From NCBI GenBank assembly GCA_051889975.1, contig JBJFDJ010000033.1, forward strand, positions 1 to 6,878: a DNA stretch of 6,878 nucleotides, given 5' to 3'. This document shows, one piece after another, positions 1-6,298 of this stretch. Numbering within the stretch: position 1 is the stretch's first letter; each line of letters starts with the position of its first letter. The translations under genes were made by a program, and so were the position numbers. The DNA comes from UBA9845 sp051889975 (GTDB taxonomy: Bacteria > Bacillota > Clostridia > Christensenellales > UBA1242). The notes below the pieces were generated by a model. It was not told where the DNA came from and made no database searches. It saw only the letters and a list, made by a program, of their open reading frames with translations.

Positions 1-2
1 GT

Positions 3-1283
3 GAAAAAAATAATTTGTTAGATAACAATTCGGCATCAAAAATTTTGATAAATAAAATTGATACTAATTCTCAATACACCTTGTCAATTGTTGACGAAGT
101 GCAGGACTATTCACAAGTTAACTTGTGCCTGTTTAAAAAGATGAGCATAAAGATGTTTTGCGTTGGCGATGCCCTTCAAATGATTAATCCATCATATTTT
201 AATTTTGGATATCTTAAAAATTTGCTATACGAAAAAGATGTGACCGAAGTTAAAGAGTTAAAAAACAATTATCGCAACACAAAAAAAATTGAGCAAATTA
301 TCAATCAACTTGGCTTAATCAACAAGGCCGAATTTGGAACACATAGTTTTGTGTTAAAAGGTCAAAGCATTGACAGTGCAACAAAAACAACGGCAGTTTA
401 TGTCAACGACACCAGTTTTGCCAGTGTTGTTGCGCAAAGCAATTTTGACAATTTCACTTTTGTTGTTGCAAATGCCGAGCAAAAGGCAAATTTGAAAAAA
501 ACAATAAAAAATCAAGAAGTTTTAACTGTTAGTGAAATTAAGGGGCTTGAAAGAGATACAATTGTTGCATACAACTTGTTAAGTTGCAATGGTGACAAAT
601 GGCAAATGTTAAAGCAAAACAAAATCAATCACAAGCAAGCCGATGAAAACTCTGTTTTTAGATATTTTTACAATTTGTTTTATGTTGGAGTTTCAAGGGC
701 AAAGCAAAATATTTTTGTTGTTGAAAAGATTAAAATCCAGCAATTTGAAGATTTTTTTGCAAACAATTTTGAGCAGAGAGATACAAAAAGTGCAGTTAAA
801 ATATTAAACGACATAGTTGGCAAAATTCAATTTACGCAAGCAGAAATTTTGGATAGAGTTAAAGAATTTATAAAACTAGAACAATTTGACAATGCGCGTT
901 TTATGGCAAACAAAATCACTGATGACATAAGACGCAAAAACGAACTTAACAAAATTGATGTTTACAAAAACTATATTCACTTTGGAAAATACAGAGAAGC
1001 AGGCATCAAATTTTGGGAATATGGCATGACCGAAGAGGCAAAACAGCAATTTACAATATCAAAAGATGACAACTTAATTGAACTTGTTGATGCATGTAAC
1101 AAAAACAATAATGGTGGCTTAAACATTGATATTGTCAGTTATTTTGAGGATGTTAAGGACAACAAACTTGCACAAAAGTTTATTGTTGAAACAGTGCAAA
1201 AAGACATTGCAAACTTAAAATCTAGTTTTAAACAAATAAAGGAAAACTTTAAAAGGGTAGGAAAGCAAAATGGAAAACAATGA
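3..1283 (+). CDS. UvrD/Rep-type SF1 helicase, C-terminal part (5' truncated by window edge), with TPR-like tail
   Basis: The reading frame is open back to the window edge, so the gene begins outside; a TTG at 15 is not a credible start because the protein would lack its ATP-binding motif I. Residues are numbered from that TTG. Seen: motif II DEVQD (27-31), motif III GDALQMINP (51-59), motif IV LKNNYRNT (82-89), motif V SEIKGLERD (173-181) and motif VI YVGVSRAKQNI (223-233). Order and spacing fit the second half of a superfamily 1A ATP-dependent DNA (or RNA) translocase. In UvrD the motif V equivalent is usually KGLEFD; here an Arg replaces the aromatic residue. From about 272 to 410 the protein is helical, with paired-helix segments such as LEQFDNARFMANKI and FGKYREAGIKFWEYG that resemble TPR units, a likely protein-binding tail. 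It overlaps the coiled-coil gene by 14 bases, so the two are probably translationally coupled. The helicase call is firm; the substrate and pathway are unknown. Confidence 0.88.
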   Translation, partial: EKNNLLDNNSASKILINKIDTNSQYTLSIVDEVQDYSQVNLCLFKKMSIKMFCVGDALQMINPSYFNFGYLKNLLYEKDVTEVKELKNNYRNTKKIEQIINQLGLINKAEFGTHSFVLKGQSIDSATKTTAVYVNDTSFASVVAQSNFDNFTFVVANAEQKANLKKTIKNQEVLTVSEIKGLERDTIVAYNLLSCNGDKWQMLKQNKINHKQADENSVFRYFYNLFYVGVSRAKQNIFVVEKIKIQQFEDFFANNFEQRDTKSAVKILNDIVGKIQFTQAEILDRVKEFIKLEQFDNARFMANKITDDIRRKNELNKIDVYKNYIHFGKYREAGIKFWEYGMTEEAKQQFTISKDDNLIELVDACNKNNNGGLNIDIVSYFEDVKDNKLAQKFIVETVQKDIANLKSSFKQIKENFKRVGKQNGKQ

Positions 1284-1983
1284 AATACAATCTCTCATTG
1301 CAACATTTAAAGAATACAGAGATTTAATCACTCCAATTGAACAAAATCTTAGGGAATTTTCAACCAGTTTTGACAGCATAAGAACAGACATACAAAACTT
1401 AAACGAAAATTTTGGTGGCAACTTGCAGGGCAAACTAGACAAAATTTACAATGAATTGTCAAGTCAAGCCGACAAGGCAAAAACTTTGTCTAGCGAAGTT
1501 GATAGATTTGTTGCCCTAACAAACAAGTATGTTAATTCTGTTGACACTTTGGTCACGCTTTGTGGCAGTATTGAAGGCAAAATTAAAAATGTTGACAGCA
1601 TTCAAAAAAGAGCAGAAGACCAACTTGAAAAATTAAATGTCATCATTGAAGAAAAACGCAAAAATTATGATGTTAAACAACTAGAAAAAAATTTGGAAGT
1701 ATATAATGTTGGCGTGCAAAAAATCAACGATTACATCAACAAAGATGTTGGCGAAACTCTAAAGCAAAGCAGTGAAAAAATAAGTCAAATTCAAAACAAA
1801 AACGACAGCGTTTTAGAAGCCCTTAACAGTGAAAAAAACAGCATAGACAAACTTGTTGAAAACTATAAAGTGTCAAATGAACTTTTAAAAAGGGTTGTTG
1901 AAAACAACGATGTCAACGAACAGTATATTTTTGAAATAATTGATAAGTGGGCAGAGGACCGCAGGGTTAAAACAAAAAAATAG
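1270..1983 (+). CDS. Cytosolic coiled-coil protein of unknown function
   Basis: I do not recognise a family. The 237-residue product is almost entirely heptad-rich helix (about 15-48, 52-130 and 162-212) with many Lys, Glu, Asn and Ser, no signal peptide and no membrane segment. It has one Cys (98) and one Trp (227). The C-terminus (about 217-237) is a separate short helix, FEIIDKWAEDRRVKTKK, ending in basic residues. The ATG at 1270 is preceded by AGGA at 1259-1262 with a 7-base spacer, which sits inside the end of the helicase gene. The 14-base overlap with the helicase, in a different frame, suggests coupled expression and possibly a physical partnership, perhaps through the helicase's TPR-like tail. 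It could be a structural or SMC-like rod protein, but no ATPase head is present. Gene reality is well supported; function is not. Confidence 0.85.
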   Translation: MENNEIQSLIATFKEYRDLITPIEQNLREFSTSFDSIRTDIQNLNENFGGNLQGKLDKIYNELSSQADKAKTLSSEVDRFVALTNKYVNSVDTLVTLCGSIEGKIKNVDSIQKRAEDQLEKLNVIIEEKRKNYDVKQLEKNLEVYNVGVQKINDYINKDVGETLKQSSEKISQIQNKNDSVLEALNSEKNSIDKLVENYKVSNELLKRVVENNDVNEQYIFEIIDKWAEDRRVKTKK

Positions 1984-2032
1984 TTAAGAGAATAAATATC
2001 AAAAAATAACAAATTGCAAAAAGGGGAAGTGC

Positions 2033-3919
2033 ATGAACACAAACAGTTGCGAAAAAATATTAAATGCAGTCAAATCTGATGATTTGATTGGTTTTTCACA
2101 ACTAATTAATGGCAATGAAAATTTGTGTTTTGGGCGTTTTCCACTGCTTTGCGTTTGCTATCTTTTTAATGCAAAAAAAATAATTAAAAAATATGAAAAA
2201 ATACTTGGGAAAATATCTCAATATGTGGTTTGTTATGAAAGTTTTGAAATCTATCAAAAATTTAAACTCTATGCCGGCAGATGTTTGAGATTGTATCTCG
2301 ATAATAGTGCCATAATTTCGCCACTTGAAATGCTTGCAATTTTGCACCGAGATGAAAAGTTAAAAAAGTGTTATAAGTCTTTTGCCAAAAATATTGATAT
2401 CTGCAAAAATTTAACTGTTATTTATCAAAATATTTATGCGCAAAGCATAGTGCTATCAAAACAAAAAATCAAACTTGGCAAATGCAAATTAAATTATCAG
2501 CAAAAAAAGTGGTTTAAAATTGGAGCATGGTCTTCACTTGCATTTGTTTGTTGCGTTGCAATCAGTTTTGTTTTTATGGCAACTTTTGTTGGGGTTGGCA
2601 CAGGGTTTAGCAAGTCAAAAATTGAAAGTGCAAATCAGTTTGTGTCTGCATTAAAATCGGGTGGAAGTTATGTGTTAACAAAAGACTTTACAATAGATGG
2701 TTTTGATGATTTTAGCGTCAATTTTTCGGGCGAAATTGATGGTCAAAACAACACTATTTATATAAAAAACTTGCATGGCAATAATTTAATTTTAAATAGC
2801 AATAGCACAATCAAAAATCTTAACATCGTGTATGACAATTTAAGCAAAGATGTTGCCAGCAGTGTTAGTTTGCTGGCTAGCAAAAACTATGGAACAATAG
2901 AAAATGTAAACATAAAATGCAGTCAACTTAATTTAAATTGTTCAAAATCTCAAAATAATGATATTTATATTTCTGGTTTTGCAAGTGAAAATTTTGGATA
3001 TATGAAAAGTTGCAAAATCCTGTTAAATGCCAACATTGTTGCAAGTGGCGATGGCGAATGTTATATGTCTGGTTTTGTTGGAATAAACAACGGAACAGTT
3101 AGCAGTTGCGAATTTATGGCAGGGAGTGAAGTTAACACCGCCGAGGTTGACCTATCGGGCATTGTAACAAACAATCAAGAAAGCGCAAACATATCAGCAT
3201 GCAAAAACTATGCAAATTTGTCACAGACAAGCGACTTGCAAAGTTGGTCACCAAATGCAAGTGGGATTGTGCAAACAAATTATGGGGCAGTTACAAATTG
3301 CTTTAATTATGGCAAAATAAAAGCACAATCAAGCCATGAGCAAACAAGCCAAGCACTTGTTTTTGTTGGTGGCATTGGGGCTGTTAATTATGGCAATATT
3401 TCACACTGCTTAAACAAGGGCGAACTAATTGCATCATCGCAAGGCGCAAATTTATATTGTGGTGGGATTACAGCATATTCTTCTTATTGGGTAAAAGATG
3501 AACAAATGATTTTGCCACAACTTAAATCAAATGGCAGTGATGCTAGCATAGATGCAAGCACATCAAACGACAAATCAATGGCATTTGTTGGTGGCATAAG
3601 TGGATTTTTGTGGGGAGAAATGAACGATTGTTTTTCGCTGTGCACTTTTAAAAATGGCAACAACGAAACAAACAGTTTTGTTGGCACTTGCCTTGGTTCA
3701 AGTTATGTTCAATATCAAATATTTAATTCTGTAATTTGCATAAGTGCCAGCAACAACTTTATGCTTGCGCAAGACAATGTAACCTATCAAATTGGTTCTT
3801 TGATAAACAATGGAAACATCATTTCAACAGGTCAAGACAGTCCAAACAAAGAAGTAATAACACTTGCAAGCAAAGAACAAATACAAAAACAGGAGATATA
3901 TTGGAATGATGAAAACTAA
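2033..3919 (+). CDS. Membrane-anchored GLUG-type beta-helix protein with cytosolic helical head
   Basis: The protein has 628 residues in three parts. Residues 1-160 are cytosolic, helical and Lys-rich; segments 6-30, 31-58 and 96-120 have an ankyrin-like pattern (weak call). Residues 164-191 form one membrane helix preceded by the basic stretch QQKKWFK, which predicts N-terminus inside and C-terminus outside. From about 200 on, FSGEIDGQNNTI (231-242) opens a right-handed beta-helix, followed by GLUG-like repeats: SKNYGTIENV (283-292), SENFGYMKSC (318-327), GINNGTVSSC (350-359), a degenerate one ending at C390, QTNYGAVTNC (414-423), AVNYGNISHC (450-459) and GFLWGEMNDC (524-533). Cys recurs five residues after the conserved Gly, as in the GLUG family. 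There is no LPXTG sorting signal, so anchoring is by the internal helix. The start is supported by AAGGGG at 2021-2026. It lies 49 bases after the coiled-coil gene, with no terminator between. Such surface repeats often mediate adhesion, but the ligand here is unknown. Confidence 0.85.
   Translation: MNTNSCEKILNAVKSDDLIGFSQLINGNENLCFGRFPLLCVCYLFNAKKIIKKYEKILGKISQYVVCYESFEIYQKFKLYAGRCLRLYLDNSAIISPLEMLAILHRDEKLKKCYKSFAKNIDICKNLTVIYQNIYAQSIVLSKQKIKLGKCKLNYQQKKWFKIGAWSSLAFVCCVAISFVFMATFVGVGTGFSKSKIESANQFVSALKSGGSYVLTKDFTIDGFDDFSVNFSGEIDGQNNTIYIKNLHGNNLILNSNSTIKNLNIVYDNLSKDVASSVSLLASKNYGTIENVNIKCSQLNLNCSKSQNNDIYISGFASENFGYMKSCKILLNANIVASGDGECYMSGFVGINNGTVSSCEFMAGSEVNTAEVDLSGIVTNNQESANISACKNYANLSQTSDLQSWSPNASGIVQTNYGAVTNCFNYGKIKAQSSHEQTSQALVFVGGIGAVNYGNISHCLNKGELIASSQGANLYCGGITAYSSYWVKDEQMILPQLKSNGSDASIDASTSNDKSMAFVGGISGFLWGEMNDCFSLCTFKNGNNETNSFVGTCLGSSYVQYQIFNSVICISASNNFMLAQDNVTYQIGSLINNGNIISTGQDSPNKEVITLASKEQIQKQEIYWNDEN
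3891..3896 (+). promoter_or_regulatory. Ribosome binding site AGGAGA deciding the start of the small membrane protein
   Basis: AGGAGA lies inside the last codons of the beta-helix gene and ends about ten bases before ATGATG at 3906. It favours this start over an in-frame TTG at 3864, which would add 14 hydrophilic residues and has no such site in front. Confidence 0.75.
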
Positions 3920-4121
3920 TTTAACATTTAAAATCCTTTCCTTTATTCTTTTGGCGGTTGACATTGCTTTTGCTGTGTTCTTTTTTGTAAATCTTGTTTT
4001 AATAATTGCAAAAATATCAGTCTTTGGCAACATACATCTTGTTTTGTTTGTCATAACAATGGTTTTAAATGTTTGTTATTTTGTTTATGCTTTTGCAACT
4101 TTAAAATTGCACAGCAAATAA
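3906..4121 (+). CDS. Small two-helix membrane protein (71 aa), unknown function
   Basis: I do not recognise this family. The product begins MMKTNLTFK and has two strongly hydrophobic helices, about residues 10-35 and 43-66, joined by a short turn containing SVFGN, and it ends in the basic tail KLHSK. Lys 3 and 9 and the basic C-terminus suggest both ends face the cytosol. The ATG at 3906 (or the adjacent one at 3909) overlaps the end of the beta-helix gene by 14 bases and has a good ribosome binding site at 3891-3896. As the last gene before the terminator it is probably the operon's final member. It might be a membrane partner of the beta-helix protein, but only position supports that. Good start signals and the coupled overlap make it likely to be real despite its size. 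Confidence 0.72.
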   Translation: MMKTNLTFKILSFILLAVDIAFAVFFFVNLVLIIAKISVFGNIHLVLFVITMVLNVCYFVYAFATLKLHSK

Positions 4122-4229
4122 TTTTGCAAAAAATGTTTAATAAATTTGGCATTTTATTGCCCCTTAAAAATTGCTAAAAATTGCAAGCGCAATAACACCA
4201 AATTCTTTTAAACAAAATCATAAAAACAC

Positions 4230-4285
4230 AAAAAAATCTGTTTGGGAGTAATCTAAAAAAGTTACTTTAATAAACAGATTTTTTT
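4230..4285. terminator. Bidirectional Rho-independent terminator between convergent operons
   Basis: A perfect 14-bp inverted repeat pairs 4230-4243 (seven A then TCTGTTT) with 4272-4285 (AAACAGA then seven T). A second stem lies inside, AGTAA 4247-4251 with TTACT 4262-4266, extendable by one T-G wobble pair. The outer arms give a U-run at the 3' side of the hairpin on both strands, so it can end the plus-strand operon (stop at 4121) and the minus-strand ABC operon (stop at 4409). The rest of 4122-4229 holds no gene; its only structure is a 5-bp hairpin, ATTGC/GCAAT, at 4180-4193. Confidence 0.85.
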
Positions 4286-4357
4286 TATTTATGAAATTAA
4301 ATTCTTTTAAAATTTTATATGCAAACAAATTATGTAATTTTTTTATTAAACTTCAAC

Positions 4358-4374
4358 AGCATAATTTATATGCT
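4358..4374. other. Small AGCATA/TATGCT hairpin in otherwise empty intergenic DNA
   Basis: A 6-bp stem with a 5-base loop is the only structure I see in 4286-4408, the rest of which is AT-rich without a credible gene. No U-run follows it directly on either strand, so it is not a convincing terminator. It could stabilise the 3' end of the ABC transcript, or be chance in AT-rich sequence. Confidence 0.3.
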
Positions 4375-4408
4375 CATTGATTTGAAAAAAGTTAAAAATT
4401 TGTTAGTT

Positions 4409-5305
4409 TTATATGCGTTTTCTTCTTAAAAAGTTAATTAACACATACACGCCCATCAAAACGACAATCGTTCCAATTAAAATGCCATACATTGCACCCA
4501 TGCTAACATTGTTGCCAAAAAATGAGATATTGCAGTCAAGTGCCGTTTTCATTTCTTCAATTACATTTGTTGGAACTCCTTGCTTAGCCAGTTCGGCAAA
4601 TGCTCCGTTTAAGGAATGATTTTTAATTATGGCAGTTCCATAAGTTCCCGGCAAAAGTGACAAGATATGTTGAAGTCCTGTGCCAAAATTTGAAATTGGC
4701 ATATATGCGCCACAAATAAAACCATAGCAAGACGAAACAATTGTTCCAACTGCCGACATTTGACCTTGTGTTTTTAAAAATGAATTTATTATTGACGAAA
4801 GAGCAGTGCCAAACATTGTAAGCAGTATAACATCAAGTATTAAAAGCAAAACATCAACAAATGTAAAATACCAACCTGTTATGGCAATGTAAACAAGACC
4901 AACAGCAAGGGCAACAAAGCACACAATCAAAGTGTTAAACAATGTGCCAAGATAATATGCAACCGAAATTGTTTTAGATTTTAAAGGGCTTACGGCAAAA
5001 TCTTTGTAAGCACCTGTAACTTTGTCTTTTATCATAATCAAATTTGAGCAAAAGGCAACAGTGATGCAACTTACGGCAAGCAGTGAAGCAAGCAATTGCC
5101 CACCAACAGTTGCATTGATAACACTGTCGGCTAGCACAAAGCCATCTGGCAGTGAAGCAACAAAACTATCTCTATACACCTTTGCCAAAAATGTTGCATA
5201 CAAAAGCAAAAGTATCAGGGGAGTGATGAGAGATGAAAAAAACATTCCCTTATCTTTAAAAAACAATTTTATATTTCTTTTTGTTAACAAAAACAATGTT
5301 CTCAT
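4409..5305 (-). CDS. ABC-2 type exporter permease (DrrB-like)
   Basis: This 298-residue inner-membrane protein should form the transmembrane channel of an ABC exporter, probably as a homodimer with two copies of the ATPase encoded just upstream. It starts with the basic amphipathic segment LTKRNIKLFFKDKG (7-20), typical of the ABC-2 family, followed by six membrane helices at about 22-43, 70-91, 115-143, 150-176, 187-207 and 270-292. An extracytoplasmic loop lies between helices 1 and 2 (44-69), and a larger loop (208-268) precedes helix 6. The segment CGAYMPISNFGTGLQHILSL followed by LPGTYG (198-223) matches the conserved family region after helix 5. The C-terminus, NFLRRKRI, is basic and cytosolic. 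Length and topology are normal. Its ATG directly follows the ATPase stop codon, with AGGAG at 5314-5318 eight bases away. The substrate (drug, peptide or lipid) cannot be told from the sequence. Confidence 0.9.
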   Translation of the reverse strand: MRTLFLLTKRNIKLFFKDKGMFFSSLITPLILLLLYATFLAKVYRDSFVASLPDGFVLADSVINATVGGQLLASLLAVSCITVAFCSNLIMIKDKVTGAYKDFAVSPLKSKTISVAYYLGTLFNTLIVCFVALAVGLVYIAITGWYFTFVDVLLLILDVILLTMFGTALSSIINSFLKTQGQMSAVGTIVSSCYGFICGAYMPISNFGTGLQHILSLLPGTYGTAIIKNHSLNGAFAELAKQGVPTNVIEEMKTALDCNISFFGNNVSMGAMYGILIGTIVVLMGVYVLINFLRRKRI

Positions 5306-6214
5306 TTAGTTTTCTCCTAAAAGTTTTTTTCCAGTAACCGACAAAAACACATCGTCCATTTTGCCTTTTACAAGTTCAAAGTCATCAAAAATTTCAGGGT
5401 GGGCAATAATCAATTTTTTTGCTTCTTCAATATTTTTTACTTCAACCCTAAAAGAGTCTTTATTTTTTTCATACTTAACACCCAATGACTTAATTTTTTC
5501 TTCATCAACATTGTATATGGTTATAAAGTCGCCGGTGTATAAATTTTTTAACTCAACAGGTGTTCCTTTTGCCACAATTTTGCCACTATCAATAATCACA
5601 ACATAGTCGGCATCACTTGCTTCTTCCATGTAGTGAGTGGTCAAAAACACAGTTAGACCCTTTTCTTTTCGGCAGTTTTCAATCACTTGCCAAAGCAACT
5701 TTCTTGTCTGTGGGTCTAGACCTGTTGTTGGTTCATCCAATATCAAAATTTTAGGATTATTTAAAAGTGCCCTTGCAATATCAATTCGGCGTCTTTGTCC
5801 ACCAGATAAATTTGCAACAGTTCTGTTTAAAATGTTTTCAAAATCTAAAAGTTTTGCAAGTTCACAAATTCGTTGTTTTGTTTGAGTTTTGTTTAAACCA
5901 TAAAATGCAGATTTTATGTATAAATTGTCCAAAACAGTTAGTTGTTGGTCCAAAACCGAGTTTTGAAAAACAACGCCAATGTCGGCAAGCACACTTTGTT
6001 TGTCTTTTTCTATGTCTCTGCCATCAACAAAAATTTGCCCGCTGTCTTTGTTTAATGTGCCACAAATCATTGAAATTGTTGTTGATTTTCCAGCACCATT
6101 CACACCCAAAAACGCAAATAATTCACCTTTATTAACACTAAAAGATAAGTCGTCAACAGCCTTGACATCTTTAAAATATTTTTTAACATTTTTAAGTTCA
6201 ATTATTTTAGACAT
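5306..6214 (-). CDS. ABC exporter ATP-binding protein (DrrA/CcmA-like, with C-terminal DUF4162-type domain)
   Basis: This 302-residue ATPase drives the ABC-2 permease encoded immediately downstream. All nucleotide-binding motifs are intact: Walker A GVNGAGKST (37-45), Q-loop Gln 84, signature LSGGQ (136-140), Walker B ILILDEP (156-162), D-loop GLDP (165-168) and H-loop His 194. Residues from about 222 to 302 form the extra C-terminal domain common in DrrA-like drug-export ATPases, ending with KGKMDDVFLSVTGKKL. I chose the ATG at 6214 because GGGAG at 6221-6225 precedes it and MSKIIELKNVKKYF is the usual family N-terminus. A longer in-frame start at 6280 would add 22 residues and would place the upstream terminator hairpin inside the gene. 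The stop codon abuts the permease ATG, so the two are co-translated. No clear promoter of its own is visible in the 84-base gap upstream; read-through from the hydrolase gene is possible. Confidence 0.93.
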   Translation of the reverse strand: MSKIIELKNVKKYFKDVKAVDDLSFSVNKGELFAFLGVNGAGKSTTISMICGTLNKDSGQIFVDGRDIEKDKQSVLADIGVVFQNSVLDQQLTVLDNLYIKSAFYGLNKTQTKQRICELAKLLDFENILNRTVANLSGGQRRRIDIARALLNNPKILILDEPTTGLDPQTRKLLWQVIENCRKEKGLTVFLTTHYMEEASDADYVVIIDSGKIVAKGTPVELKNLYTGDFITIYNVDEEKIKSLGVKYEKNKDSFRVEVKNIEEAKKLIIAHPEIFDDFELVKGKMDDVFLSVTGKKLLGEN

Positions 6215-6220
6215 ATTTTT

Positions 6221-6225
6221 CTCCC
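6221..6225 (-). promoter_or_regulatory. Ribosome binding site GGGAG deciding the ATPase start
   Basis: On the minus strand GGGAG stands six bases before the ATG at 6214. This supports the 302-residue protein over the longer frame beginning at 6280. Confidence 0.8.
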
Positions 6226-6235
6226 AAATCTTTTT

Positions 6236-6270
6236 AAAACAAAAACCAACTTGAACGGATTTTAGTTGGC
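6236..6270 (-). terminator. Weak Rho-independent terminator or attenuator between hydrolase and ABC genes
   Basis: Read on the minus strand, GCCAACT (6270-6264) pairs with AGTTGGT (6251-6245), seven pairs including one G-T wobble, around a 12-base loop. TTTTGTTTT follows. The hairpin starts 29 bases after the hydrolase stop and ends about 20 bases before the ATPase start. With a short stem and an interrupted U-run it probably leaks, so it may set the level of ABC transcription from the upstream promoter instead of blocking it. Confidence 0.6.
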
Positions 6271-6298
6271 TCATTTTCAAAATGTTTTTTGCAACTAT

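Noticed and set aside
15..17. TTG as the real start of the helicase gene
   Set aside because: The frame stays open to the window edge and the protein would start just before motif II, lacking motif I; the gene is simply cut by the window.
2102..2347. Minus-strand open frame inside the beta-helix gene
   Set aside because: It is antisense to a well-supported coding region, has no ribosome binding site that stands out, and shows no recognisable motif.
3864..3905. TTG start for the small membrane protein
   Set aside because: There is no good ribosome binding site, and the extension is a hydrophilic shadow of the beta-helix gene; AGGAGA points to 3906.
4122..4408. Small RNA, riboswitch or hidden gene in the intergenic gap
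   Set aside because: Apart from the terminator and two small hairpins the sequence is AT-rich and featureless; no promoter or conserved RNA motif could be supported.
5637..6254. Several plus-strand open frames opposite the ABC ATPase
   Set aside because: They are antisense shadows of a fully convincing ATPase gene and encode no recognisable domain.
6215..6280. 22-residue N-terminal extension of the ABC ATPase from the ATG at 6280
   Set aside because: It overlaps the terminator hairpin and adds residues not expected in the family; a good GGGAG site marks the ATG at 6214.
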